NCBI GenBank assembly: GCA_024684065.1
Contig: JAIKXO010000220.1
Span: forward strand, 1-38,802
Origin: Lachnospiraceae bacterium
GTDB taxonomy: Bacteria; Bacillota_A; Clostridia; Lachnospirales; Lachnospiraceae
DNA: 38,802 bases
Direction: 5' to 3'
Shown here: in pieces, positions 15,456 to 24,702 of the stretch
Numbering within the stretch: position 1 is the stretch's first letter
Layout: every line of letters begins with the position of its first letter
Position numbers and translations under genes: made by a program
Notes under the pieces: model-generated
What the model was told of the DNA's origin: nothing
The model's input: only the letters and a program-made list of their open reading frames with translations
Databases searched by the model: none

Positions 15456-17189
15456 TCATCGTATCTGATTGACTTTTGTGTCTTTTATTTCAAATACGTG
15501 GTCACAGCCTTCAATAGTGCTAAGCCTGTGAGCGATAATCAGCATTGTCTTTGTTCCGTGAAGGCTGTTTACCGCTTCCATAACTTCCCGTTCCGTATCA
15601 TTATCGAGGGCAGATGTAGCCTCGTCGAACACTAAAAAAGAAGGATTCCTGTAAAGAGCTCTTGCTATTCCAATACGCTGCCTCTGCCCGCCTGAAAGCC
15701 TCATTCCTCTTTCTCCAACAAATGTGTCAAGCCTTTCTCCAAGCGACATAACAAACTCTTTTAGCTGCGCCTCCTCTAATGCCTTCCAAACCTTATCATC
15801 ATCTATATCGTAGTCCTGTATCCCATAGGCAACATTTCTTCTTATCGAGTCGTCAGACAGATAAATAAACTGCGGAATATATCCTATATTGGCATGCCAG
15901 CCTGTACTGTCTTCAGAAATATCCCTTCCATCTACCAGAATTCTTCCGCTGTCCGGCTTAAGTAATCCCAGTATAAGATCCGCCATCGTGGTTTTTCCCT
16001 GGCCCGACGGTCCGATAAAAGCAACTGAGGTACCCTTTTTTATCGAGAAGCTGACTCCATCCATTATCTTCACGCCCGGCTGATATGAAAAGACAACAGA
16101 TTTGATTTCTATCTCTTTTTTATATTTCAGGGGTTTTATCTCACATGCTTTCGGTACAGAAAGAAGCTTATTTTCATTTGTATCCCTAAGTTCATCATAA
16201 ATAGTATCCACAGCCGGTCTGTAAAACATAACAGCATTGCTGTATACATAGATGGAATTTACATACGGCAGAAGGCGAAAAGCCGAAACGGCAAAAACAG
16301 CAAGCTGAGGAACAATAGTACTGAAACTTTCGCCTGCTAAAATGATTATAATCATATAAAACAGGATGCCTGCTATGCATACCGTTTCAATAATGTATTT
16401 AGGCAATGAATTCAGCAGCCGATACTTCATGGTGATATTCGCCTGACGTTGAAATACACGGTTATATTCTCCAAGAAAAAAGGGTTCCGTGTTAAGAATC
16501 TTAATCTCTTTTATCCCTTCAAATGCCTGTTTTACATATTGGATAAGCTTTCCATTCAGGTCAAGATTTTCAGCCCCGTATCTTCTTGTTCTTTTCCGTA
16601 CTGAAATAAGAATGACCAAAGCGCAGGCTCCCAATAACATAGCGACTACACAGGTCAGCATAATATTGGTTACAGCAAGAAATACCATGATCACTAAACT
16701 GGTTACAGCAAGAGATATAATAGTTATTATGTTCCATACTACTTCATAAATACTTGCCGAATCTCCATTTATGCTTCTGATTATCTCCGCAGTATTTTTA
16801 TCCAGAAAATAATCGTAAGACTCATATAGAAACGACTCCATGACTCTCGTGGATAAATATCTTCGAATTTCCATGGAGACCTTAGCCACATAAGCCTCTT
16901 TCCAGGACAGATAAGCATTCTTCAACACATAAACAGCTATTGTAAAGACCAGAAGTATTATAAGGACCTTATGAAAATCGCTGATCCCCGTAATGTCTGA
17001 TATTATCCGATATGCCCTTACCTCTTCAGGATTTTCTGTCTGAAGCGCAATATCCAAAATAGGCATAAAAACAGATACTGCCAGAAGTTCAAGACCTGCA
17101 GCAAAAATAACAACAATTGATAAAGCAAACAGCTGTTTTTTGAATTTCTTTCCTACTAAAAAATAAAGCTTTTTAAAAAGCTCCGTCAT
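15456..17189 (-). CDS. ABC half-transporter, lipid-linked oligosaccharide flippase type
   Basis: A 577-residue ABC exporter half with a six-helix membrane domain (residues ~20-330) fused to an ATPase. The ATPase has Walker A GPSGQGKTT at 393-401, signature LSGGQ at 498-502, Walker B and D-loop FLVFDEATSALD at 518-529, and the H-loop IIAHRLST. Its size and MsbA-like plan match PglK/WlaB-type flippases for undecaprenyl-diphosphate oligosaccharides and also lipid exporters. The frame runs 60 codons further upstream, but the ATG at 17189 (MTELFKKLYFLVGKKF) has AGG nine bases before it and avoids overlapping the preceding GT2 gene, so I start there. Among glycosyltransferases, the flippase role is the simplest reading. 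Confidence 0.88.
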   Translation of the reverse strand: MTELFKKLYFLVGKKFKKQLFALSIVVIFAAGLELLAVSVFMPILDIALQTENPEEVRAYRIISDITGISDFHKVLIILLVFTIAVYVLKNAYLSWKEAYVAKVSMEIRRYLSTRVMESFLYESYDYFLDKNTAEIIRSINGDSASIYEVVWNIITIISLAVTSLVIMVFLAVTNIMLTCVVAMLLGACALVILISVRKRTRRYGAENLDLNGKLIQYVKQAFEGIKEIKILNTEPFFLGEYNRVFQRQANITMKYRLLNSLPKYIIETVCIAGILFYMIIIILAGESFSTIVPQLAVFAVSAFRLLPYVNSIYVYSNAVMFYRPAVDTIYDELRDTNENKLLSVPKACEIKPLKYKKEIEIKSVVFSYQPGVKIMDGVSFSIKKGTSVAFIGPSGQGKTTMADLILGLLKPDSGRILVDGRDISEDSTGWHANIGYIPQFIYLSDDSIRRNVAYGIQDYDIDDDKVWKALEEAQLKEFVMSLGERLDTFVGERGMRLSGGQRQRIGIARALYRNPSFLVFDEATSALDNDTEREVMEAVNSLHGTKTMLIIAHRLSTIEGCDHVFEIKDTKVNQIR

Positions 17190-17203
17190 AAGAATATACC
17201 TGA

Positions 17204-18028
17204 CTATTTTCTGAGTATTATTCTGATATATGGTGTAAAAGCGTGTACAAGCGCTGTAAATATCCCAAAGTTTTTTCTGAGGAAATAAAACCACTGCCTG
17301 AAAGGGGCCCCCTTCACGCTTTCTTTGAGTTTTATTCTCTCGCATAGCCCGAGAGTTATGTCCATCCAAGTTCCTTTAATATCGTTACTATTGCAGATGC
17401 CAACATAATCATCAAAGGTCTTTATTCTGATTCCGCTCCTGCTGATAGACAGACCATAATCATAATCCCCCAATGTGTGAATATAAACCGGATCAATATT
17501 GGGAGTTGAGAAGAACACATCTCTGGGAATCAGTACGCAATTCGCACAAAATGTATCACAATTTATATCTTCCTCCGGCCCTACGATTCTGCTCCTTGCA
17601 TGCTTATCAAATATCACTCCCCCGTATGTCATTTCGCCGTGATCGGATCGCGTACAGCCAACAATAACCTTACCGCTTTCAAACTCAGAATTCTCATGCG
17701 TAATAATCATTTTTTCCAGGACTTGAGGCAGGAACCTGACATCATCATTAACCAACAGATAATAATCTGAAGCAGTATGATCGATGGCATAGGAAATCCC
17801 TTGTCGCATTCCCCCTGAATAGTAAAGACTGCCATCGCCTCTCAGAACAGTAATATCGAGACCGGATTCTTTTAATATTTCAAGCTCATATAATGTGCTG
17901 TCCCCGCTATTATCATCTACCACTATAAAGGAACAGCATAATGCACCGCATTCGGCTAATGATCTGATACAGGCAACAGTCATCTCGCATCTGTTATGAC
18001 ATGTCATTATTACAACTATACTGCACAC
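17204..18028 (-). CDS. Family 2 glycosyltransferase
   Basis: A 274-residue GT2 enzyme. The N-terminal strand and nucleotide-binding region read SIVVIMTCHNRCEMTVACI and VVDDNSGDST; LYYSGGMRQGI and the metal motif VNDDVRF follow, with GDYDYGLSISRSG in the acceptor half. This is the rhamnosyl/fucosyl-like group of GT2, soluble or peripheral on the cytoplasmic face. It starts with GTG at 18028, decided by GAGG six bases upstream. It follows the GT4 gene by 25 bp and precedes the ABC gene. Specificity unknown. Confidence 0.85.
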   Translation of the reverse strand: MCSIVVIMTCHNRCEMTVACIRSLAECGALCCSFIVVDDNSGDSTLYELEILKESGLDITVLRGDGSLYYSGGMRQGISYAIDHTASDYYLLVNDDVRFLPQVLEKMIITHENSEFESGKVIVGCTRSDHGEMTYGGVIFDKHARSRIVGPEEDINCDTFCANCVLIPRDVFFSTPNIDPVYIHTLGDYDYGLSISRSGIRIKTFDDYVGICNSNDIKGTWMDITLGLCERIKLKESVKGAPFRQWFYFLRKNFGIFTALVHAFTPYIRIILRK

Positions 18029-18053
18029 TCTACACCTCTTTTTTGCTGATTTA

Positions 18054-19172
18054 TCAGTATTGAAGGCAACGCTCTATAGCCTCGACAAATCCCACGCTTG
18101 TGTTAATAAAGCTGAAATCCCTTGATTTTTCTCTGCCCTTTCTCCCCATCTCGGCCATTTTTTCCTTGTCAGAAAGCATATTCGTTATAGCTTCTGAAAA
18201 GCCAATTCTGTCATACGGATCTATAATATAACCATTCACGCCCTCCTCTATCAGATCATACGATCCGTCAGCATATTTAGACGAAATAACCGGCAATCCG
18301 CAGCACATAGCTTCCAATGTCACCAGTCCAAAGCAATCCTCCCTGGTCGGGAGAATAAATAAAGAGCTGTTTTCATACGCCTTGATCAGCTCCTCGTTCT
18401 CAATAAACCCCCTGAAAACAACCTTGTCATCAATACCCAACTCTACAGCCAGATTTTTCAGCGGCTTCTCTTCTTCTCCGCAACCTATGACGACAAGCTT
18501 CCACTCCCTTTCGCCAATCAGCGCCAAAGCTTCAAAAAGAAGATCCAGCCCTTTCCTCTTGATCAGGCTTCCTACAAAAACAAGCCCGCCATCAGGGTTA
18601 TATTTTTCTCCGCAATGTATATATTTATCTACATCTATTGTCAACTCGCTTAAATAGATCCTGTCAGGATCTGCTCCCAGATATATCTGATTTTCCTTTG
18701 TTTTTGAAGAGCTCGCAATAAAAGCTGCGGATTTTCTTATAATATATTTTCTTGATATTTTCTGCCAAAGTCCGATATTACGCTCAGAGAATCTGGTGCC
18801 ATCCGACCAGGAAATATATGGTATATTTTTCGTATTACACCAAAACTTAGCAGAAATCGCAGTATAATTATATTCCGCACACACAACCACGCACGGAGAT
18901 ATCTGATAGAGCACTTCCCTAATGCCGTAAGTAATTATAACCTCATGAATGTCCAGCTGTTTTTTGAAGCTGAAGACCTTTGATTTTAAAAAATGTATGT
19001 TCTTTAACTTCTCTATATCGGAAGACCATACCCTGATCGTTTTCCCGTTATCTGAAGCAAAAACTATATGAAACTCATAATCTCCCGCATATTTCCGCTG
19101 TAGATAATAAAAAAAATCCACTCTGTAGGGAGATGGCTGGTTCGTAATAATAACAACTCGCTTCATTTTCAT
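18054..19172 (-). CDS. Family 4 glycosyltransferase
   Basis: A 372-residue GT-B enzyme. The N-terminal half begins RVVIITNQPSPYRVDFFYYL, a form common in capsule and exopolysaccharide transferases. The C-terminal half has FVGSLIKRKGLDLLFEAL, VVIGCGEEE and the E-x7-E block REDCFGLVTLEAMCCGLPVI followed by EEGVNGYI. The ATG at 19172 overlaps the stop of the small upstream gene (ATGA), so the two are translationally coupled. It probably adds a sugar to the lipid-linked intermediate. Donor unknown. Confidence 0.88.
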   Translation of the reverse strand: MKMKRVVIITNQPSPYRVDFFYYLQRKYAGDYEFHIVFASDNGKTIRVWSSDIEKLKNIHFLKSKVFSFKKQLDIHEVIITYGIREVLYQISPCVVVCAEYNYTAISAKFWCNTKNIPYISWSDGTRFSERNIGLWQKISRKYIIRKSAAFIASSSKTKENQIYLGADPDRIYLSELTIDVDKYIHCGEKYNPDGGLVFVGSLIKRKGLDLLFEALALIGEREWKLVVIGCGEEEKPLKNLAVELGIDDKVVFRGFIENEELIKAYENSSLFILPTREDCFGLVTLEAMCCGLPVISSKYADGSYDLIEEGVNGYIIDPYDRIGFSEAITNMLSDKEKMAEMGRKGREKSRDFSFINTSVGFVEAIERCLQY

Positions 19173-19624
19173 TCCACATTTGTAGAATAAAATAACCGCT
19201 TAAGCTTCTTAAGGACAGCTGAAAAAACTCCATTATCAACTGCCTCCTTCCACATTGAAGCCTTGGACCTTCCTCCCAGCACATACTTGCTGAGGACTCC
19301 TTTCAACACGTCTATATCCTTCAGGTGCGCATTCTCTATTGCTTTAAGCTCGTCCTCCACGGTTTTTATACGATATCTCGTAAACACATAGGGATAATTT
19401 CGGTCAACAAGCCTGGTTTTACCCGCCTCTTTCACAAACTCAAGAAGATTGGAATCGAAAACCGGTATCTGAATAAGTTTATACTCTCCATTCCCGTCAT
19501 AATAATGCGATACTGACTTACCCTGGATTTTATCAAACCATGGAATAAATCTTACCAGCCTGTCCACATCATCCATATACTGATTTCTGATCTTTTCACT
19601 CGTTTTTTCTTCCTGACCGTACAT
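19169..19624 (-). CDS. Small soluble protein, DUF6508-like, first gene of its unit
   Basis: A 151-residue soluble protein with no membrane segment or signal peptide. The pattern (R-F-I-P-W-F near residue 25, a central FDSNLLEFVKEA block, a C-terminal region with LGGRSKASMWKEAVDNGVF and AVLKKLKRLF) resembles DUF6508 proteins as I remember them. The function of that family is unknown. The ATG at 19624 has AGGGG six bases upstream. It is the first gene after the strong promoter at 19746-19774 and overlaps the GT4 gene by four bases. It might be a regulator or accessory factor for this operon, but nothing in the sequence shows that. Confidence 0.6.
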   Translation of the reverse strand: MYGQEEKTSEKIRNQYMDDVDRLVRFIPWFDKIQGKSVSHYYDGNGEYKLIQIPVFDSNLLEFVKEAGKTRLVDRNYPYVFTRYRIKTVEDELKAIENAHLKDIDVLKGVLSKYVLGGRSKASMWKEAVDNGVFSAVLKKLKRLFYSTNVE

Positions 19625-19745
19625 TCCCGACCCCTAAATCTGTCATGATTACCTGTATTATACTGAATAAAGTAATTATATTCCGTTATTGAGTATAATA
19701 TACGCTGATAAAAACAAAGATACCTTGTTTATTTAATAATTTTAT

Positions 19746-19774
19746 ATTATAAAGCACCGGTACTTTGTTGTAAA
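19746..19774 (-). promoter_or_regulatory. Strong sigma-A promoter with palindromic spacer
   Basis: Read on the minus strand there is TTTACA (19769-19774), a spacer of exactly 17 bp, and TATAAT (19746-19751): five of six and six of six consensus bases. The spacer contains an imperfect palindrome, AAAGTACCGGTGCTTT (19751-19766). A second palindrome, GCAGTACACTGC (19785-19796), lies just upstream of the -35. The leader to the first ATG at 19624 would be about 115 bases and holds an AT-rich hairpin (AAACAAGG-TAT-CTTTGTTT). It should drive the unit from the DUF6508-like gene through the legionaminate genes. The 228-bp gap it lies in holds no gene. Confidence 0.68.
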
Positions 19775-19852
19775 GGCTCAGTTAGCAGTGTACTGCCCTG
19801 GTTGTCATAAGCTGATCAGAAAGACAAAAGATTGTTTTTGCAGACTTAGCCG

Positions 19853-22021
19853 TCAATCATCCTCCCCTTCTTGTTTCTCTCTTTCGATCTTTTTTTCCAG
19901 ATAATAAATATCTATATCCTTCAGCTCTATAGCCGTAGCAGACCAGGTATTATAATGTATATTCTGAGCGGATTTCAGCTTAAGATCCTGAAAAAAAATA
20001 CCTTCTATATACCTTTCATTGTCCAGGAACGGGAACAGGATCAGAAATACTCTGTCAAAACTGACCTCTGATTTATCCCTTCCTATTACAGTAACATCTC
20101 CATTATATGCGAAATTCCCCCATAAAACCTCCGTTTTATCTTCCGACATACATGGCATTGTAATGAGCTTCTTCTTCTCGGCATCATACCATAAACCGCC
20201 GCCATAATAGACCCCGCGTATTGTTTCGATATTCCGCTTATCATTCATTTCGGGAACCAGTACAAGAGTGTTTTCATCATAATTTATCTTCTTCAAAACT
20301 GTTTCAATAAGATTTCCGTAGTCATATCCCTGCCGGTTAACCTGTATGACCGGAGAGATAAGAATGTCTTTACTGCTATCACTGTCCAGATATACAATTT
20401 TCCCGTCCCCGGAATTGTATACATCCCGGTTAAAAAGAGTCGCAGGGTCTATTATAGTGTAATGCTCAATATTGAATAAAACGCAGAGAATTATAAGAAG
20501 TCTGTTCCGTAGTGTTCTCTTTTTTATGAACAGGCAAACTCCGGTCAGCGAAACTATCAGCACCAGTATACTACCCGCCACAACATTCCTGTAAATATCG
20601 TCGGTACGGCAGACACAATTTGTAATGCCCGCAATTATTATCGCAGATATAATCGGGCTCAGTTCTGTCAGATTTTTCAAATTTTTCAGATTTCTGACAC
20701 TATAGAAAATCAGCATCAGAGAAAAAGGAATCCATAGAAAATGAAAAACAAACATTTCAATCAGCTTTGAGATCACATAAGGATATCTTGAATGAACTCC
20801 ATTCTTGGATTGGATCGATTCATGAATAGAATCTATTTCTCCTATTATTTGTTCCGGACCTTTTACTACTTTCTCTTTATCCATACCCTCTGAACTATCG
20901 TCCTGTTCCGAATCCTGTATACCTAAAGATCCCCAGATTTTTTGGGGGTTGTAAGAACCGTCCGCACTTCCTTTGACCGCAAAGATACTGAATATTATCA
21001 GCCACATTATTAAAGGCATTGAAAAAAGAAGAACTTTTGGCGTACAACTTCTTTTGCTTTCGCCCCTCCTTATGATCTTCTCCTTCAGAAGCATTCCTGC
21101 CAGGAACCCTCCATATAGCAATGCCAGCGGTTCCTTTGTAAAGCAAAGAAGGATAGCAGAGATCATAAACATATAATGATATCCATAATAGTAAAAAAAC
21201 ACCATCGCTATCAGCAGGATCATACCAATATAATCGAGATTCGGAGACTGGATTCCGATAACCGGAGCAAAAGAAAGAAATACAACAGATAATATTGTTA
21301 TTTCAATATTCGATAAAGAAGGAAGAAGTTTTTTAAATATAAAATATATCAGTACCGAATCTATAAGCAGATAAAACAGCAGAATTATTCTTATGCCAAA
21401 ATACGGGTTAGTCCGGCTCATATGGACTCCCGGGAAAAGCAGTATATTAACAGCATAGGATAAATGACCGTCTAACAGATCGATATCCGGCAGTATAAAA
21501 TCAAAATCACGCGCATCAACTAACGCATTTGTATAAACCAGATCGTCCCATATAGGGATCCATTTTAAAGTACCAAGGCTCATTGCCAAAGTATATGCAA
21601 TACAGACTATAATACCCCAATTATACCTGATCCTCTTAACCGTTATTCGATTTAAGTCTTTCAGGATATCTTTCCGTATTAACTGCCTGTACCAGAAAAA
21701 AGCCATAATAAACAATGTAGCCGCTTCCAGTATGATAATTAATACGTGTTTCTTTTCCGTAAAAGGACTTATAAGCGCGATCCCAAACCAGAATACAAAA
21801 CCTGTTATAACTATTACCGCCTGTAATATATGTCCTTTCCCATAAGAGACATTATAAATAATATCCGTTACATACCGTACCGATATCAAAAGAAGCGACA
21901 TGCCAAACAGTACAGAGGACGTCGTTTTCAGATCCGCCCTTCCTACAGCCATTGAGAGAAATATAAGCAAATAGCCGGCAATGCTTAACATACGCCCCAA
22001 ATCTTTTCTTGTATTAGACAT
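19853..22021 (-). CDS. GT-C-type membrane glycosyltransferase, tandem paralogue A
   Basis: A 722-residue membrane protein with about a dozen hydrophobic segments in the first ~520 residues and a soluble C-terminal domain of ~190 residues. The first large loop carries IPIWDDLVYTNALVDARDFD, the acidic pair expected of GT-C enzymes using polyprenyl-phosphate sugars. It is a clear paralogue of the gene just upstream; shared blocks include SLGTLKWIP, MQSPNLDYIG-type IQSPNLDYIG, CFTKEPLA and IDPATLFNRDVYNSG. Its variable loop (between KIWGSLG and YVISKL) is only about 45 residues. The ATG at 22021 has GGAG six bases upstream. Donor and acceptor are not known. Confidence 0.75.
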   Translation of the reverse strand: MSNTRKDLGRMLSIAGYLLIFLSMAVGRADLKTTSSVLFGMSLLLISVRYVTDIIYNVSYGKGHILQAVIVITGFVFWFGIALISPFTEKKHVLIIILEAATLFIMAFFWYRQLIRKDILKDLNRITVKRIRYNWGIIVCIAYTLAMSLGTLKWIPIWDDLVYTNALVDARDFDFILPDIDLLDGHLSYAVNILLFPGVHMSRTNPYFGIRIILLFYLLIDSVLIYFIFKKLLPSLSNIEITILSVVFLSFAPVIGIQSPNLDYIGMILLIAMVFFYYYGYHYMFMISAILLCFTKEPLALLYGGFLAGMLLKEKIIRRGESKRSCTPKVLLFSMPLIMWLIIFSIFAVKGSADGSYNPQKIWGSLGIQDSEQDDSSEGMDKEKVVKGPEQIIGEIDSIHESIQSKNGVHSRYPYVISKLIEMFVFHFLWIPFSLMLIFYSVRNLKNLKNLTELSPIISAIIIAGITNCVCRTDDIYRNVVAGSILVLIVSLTGVCLFIKKRTLRNRLLIILCVLFNIEHYTIIDPATLFNRDVYNSGDGKIVYLDSDSSKDILISPVIQVNRQGYDYGNLIETVLKKINYDENTLVLVPEMNDKRNIETIRGVYYGGGLWYDAEKKKLITMPCMSEDKTEVLWGNFAYNGDVTVIGRDKSEVSFDRVFLILFPFLDNERYIEGIFFQDLKLKSAQNIHYNTWSATAIELKDIDIYYLEKKIEREKQEGEDD

Positions 22022-22076
22022 GTTTTACTCCGTTACCACCTGTTCGAATCCCTTCCCGTAATTACTGTCTAAGAAA

Positions 22077-24539
22077 TCATACATCAGATTCTTCCTGCTC
22101 CATTTTTTTCTCAAGATAAAACAGATCTATATCCTCAAGCTCTATCGCTTTCGCTGCCCAGGTTCCGTATTCCACATCTCTTGAAGATTTCATCTTAAGA
22201 TCCAGGTTATACACCGCCTGTATATAATCATCATTATCCAAAAAGGGAAACGCTAAAAGAAAAACCCGGTCAAAACTGGCCTGAGATTTATCTTCTCCAA
22301 GTATTTCAACACCTCCGGATAAATCAAGCCTTCCCCAATGTATTTTTGTTTTTCCTTCAGACATACTCGATAATGTAACAAGCTTATTATTTTGTTTATC
22401 GTATGAAAAGCCCTCCACAAAAGTTCCACGCATGGAAACAGTATTCGGATGAAATTTCATCTCAGGTATCAGCAGAAGAGTACTTTCATCATAATCTATA
22501 GTCGCCAGAATCTTTTCAATGAAATTACCGTATTCATATCCCTGTCTGTTAGTCTGTATTGCCGGCGATATATACAGATCTTCTATATTATTATTATCAA
22601 GATATACAAATTTCCCATTTCCGGAACTGTAAACATCCCTGCGGTACATGGTCGCAGGATCTATAACAGTAAACTGCTCCACAACAAATAAAACGCCCAA
22701 AGCAATAAAGAATCCATTCAATACTGTCTTATTTCTGATACGCACGCTTAATCCCGTCAACGACAGAAGCAATACTAAAACGCTGCCTGTCATAACATAT
22801 CTGTATTCATCATATGTATGAAAAATACAGTTAATGGCAGCATAAGAAACGATTGCTAAGAAAACAGGTATCAAGCTCTTTAAACGCCTGAAGAGCCTGA
22901 TGTCACAAATAACCAGCAATAATAGCAAAGGAATCCATAAGAAGTGGAAACTCAGCATTTCATTCAGCTTAGAAACTACATATGATTGACTGAAAAAGAA
23001 TCCATTAGTGACATCCCCTGAACGCACCTGCAAATTTCCTATGGAAAGGTTTTTATTATCTTCTCCCTCCTCATCATATATTTCTTCTTTACCTGACAGT
23101 TCTGTGTCATCACTATTATCCTTGGTATCTGTATCCGTCTCTTTGGCATATGTATTATTACCGGTATTATCAGCATACGCCTCTGGAACCGGCTGAGGGT
23201 CAGTGTTTACCGGTTCTGACATGTCCGGGCTTTCCGGCGGATCATTCTGTGCCTCCGCTATATGTCCATCTGTATTTATCTCCTCTGTAACAGCGGTGTC
23301 ATCCGTAATATTGATCTGTTCTTTTACAGAATCCTGTTCTTCCAAACTGCCCGGATCCGGAACATCAGTGTTTTCCATGATATATTCCTGTACATCAACA
23401 TCGTATTGTTCTTCCTCGTTATTATACATTTCATTATCCCCTATTTTCATCCCCCAAATGCTTGAAGATTGATAATTCCCCGTAACTATGCCCATAACTG
23501 TAGGGATGCTGAATATGACCAACCAAATGACAAACGGTAATGAAAAGAAGATGGTGCTGAGTATATAACCTTTCAGGTTATTATATCTTTTTCCAATGAG
23601 ATTCGTTATAAATATACCCAGTAAAAATCCTGCGTATAATACCGCGAGCGGTTCTTTTGTAAAGCAAAAGATAAGCGATGACAGAATGAATAAATACCAA
23701 TACTCATAATAGTAAAAAAATAACATGCCAATAAGTACAACTATTCCTATATAATCAAGGTTTGGCGACTGCATTCCGATAATCGGGACAAAGGAGAGAA
23801 AAACGACTGAAATGATAGTTACGTCGAGATTTGATATTGAGGGAATCAGCTTCCTGAACAAGAAAAAAGACAACGCCGCATCTGCCAATAAATATAATAA
23901 TATCCATAATCTTATACATAAGTACGGATCTGTAACATTAAATTGAATCGCAGGAAAAAGAATAGCATTTACACCATAGGATAAATGGCCACATAAAAGG
24001 TTAATGTTAGATACTGTAAAGTCAAAATATCTGGCATCCAGCAGGCTGTCTGTATAATATCCCTCATCCCATAGCGGTATCCATTTTAATGTTCCCAAAC
24101 TCATCAATAAGGTATACAAAACACAAACGACTACGCCCCAATTCTTTTTTATACCCTCTACTGCCCACTGACTGATATTTTCGCCTACACAATGATGTAC
24201 AAACTGTCTGCACCAGAAAAAAGACATCAGCAGCAACATAACGGCTTCTAATACAATAACAGCAAAATTATTTTTTTCAGTATATGGACTAATCAGTGCG
24301 ATCACAAACCATATCACAATTCCCACACTTACTATGACCGCCTGACAAATATGTGACCTGCCATATGTTGTACAGAATACGATATCGGCAATATATCTGG
24401 CAGACATTAAAACTAGTGATATGACCAGCATCCAGCGTGATGCATCTGCCATATTCACTCTTTGGGAAACTATGGAACAGAACAAAATCATATAGGCAAT
24501 GTACCCTAACGATTGCCCCGATTTTTTTAATATTTTCAT
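22077..24539 (-). CDS. GT-C-type membrane glycosyltransferase, tandem paralogue B with acidic insert
   Basis: An 820-residue paralogue of the next gene, with the same plan: about a dozen membrane segments, the loop motif IPLWDEGYYTDSLLDARYFD, CFTKEPLAVLY, and a soluble tail with IDPATMYRRDVYSSG. It differs by a hydrophilic, strongly acidic insert of about 145 residues (DNA about 23010-23444), rich in D, E, N, T, S and P, between SSIWGMKIG and YVVSKLNEM. The insert accounts for essentially the whole length difference from paralogue A. The ATG at 24539 has AGGA ten bases upstream; a TTG two codons earlier is less likely. A 157-bp gap precedes it, with a possible weak promoter. Confidence 0.75.
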   Translation of the reverse strand: MKILKKSGQSLGYIAYMILFCSIVSQRVNMADASRWMLVISLVLMSARYIADIVFCTTYGRSHICQAVIVSVGIVIWFVIALISPYTEKNNFAVIVLEAVMLLLMSFFWCRQFVHHCVGENISQWAVEGIKKNWGVVVCVLYTLLMSLGTLKWIPLWDEGYYTDSLLDARYFDFTVSNINLLCGHLSYGVNAILFPAIQFNVTDPYLCIRLWILLYLLADAALSFFLFRKLIPSISNLDVTIISVVFLSFVPIIGMQSPNLDYIGIVVLIGMLFFYYYEYWYLFILSSLIFCFTKEPLAVLYAGFLLGIFITNLIGKRYNNLKGYILSTIFFSLPFVIWLVIFSIPTVMGIVTGNYQSSSIWGMKIGDNEMYNNEEEQYDVDVQEYIMENTDVPDPGSLEEQDSVKEQINITDDTAVTEEINTDGHIAEAQNDPPESPDMSEPVNTDPQPVPEAYADNTGNNTYAKETDTDTKDNSDDTELSGKEEIYDEEGEDNKNLSIGNLQVRSGDVTNGFFFSQSYVVSKLNEMLSFHFLWIPLLLLLVICDIRLFRRLKSLIPVFLAIVSYAAINCIFHTYDEYRYVMTGSVLVLLLSLTGLSVRIRNKTVLNGFFIALGVLFVVEQFTVIDPATMYRRDVYSSGNGKFVYLDNNNIEDLYISPAIQTNRQGYEYGNFIEKILATIDYDESTLLLIPEMKFHPNTVSMRGTFVEGFSYDKQNNKLVTLSSMSEGKTKIHWGRLDLSGGVEILGEDKSQASFDRVFLLAFPFLDNDDYIQAVYNLDLKMKSSRDVEYGTWAAKAIELEDIDLFYLEKKMEQEESDV

Positions 24540-24616
24540 AACCAAATATTCCTGCTTTTTATTAAGTCTGTCATATGACCTGCATCTGCCATATCTACGG
24601 CTCTGATCATCCGATC

Positions 24617-24644
24617 ATTATACTCTGTAGGCATCTCCATAAAA
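24617..24644 (-). promoter_or_regulatory. Possible weak promoter before paralogue B
   Basis: On the minus strand a perfect TATAAT (24617-24622) is present, but the hexamer 17 bp upstream is TTTTTA, matching only three of six consensus bases. A small inverted repeat (TGATC-ATCC-GATCA on the plus strand) lies just downstream of the -10. It could give internal transcription of the two paralogues. Evidence is thin. Confidence 0.25.
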
Positions 24645-24702
24645 AACGGCAACACCAACAAGTCTATTACACTTTACCCCATTACTAAACAGAATTTCGC
24701 CA

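Noticed and set aside
17190..17369. A 60-residue N-terminal extension on the ABC transporter.
   Set aside because: It overlaps the end of the GT2 gene, is not membrane-like or family-like, and the ATG at 17189 has a ribosome site.
22035..22060. TTCGAATCC looks like a tRNA T-loop, suggesting a tRNA or attachment-site remnant.
   Set aside because: The bases on either side do not pair into a T-stem, and no acceptor or anticodon arm is found within 75 bases.
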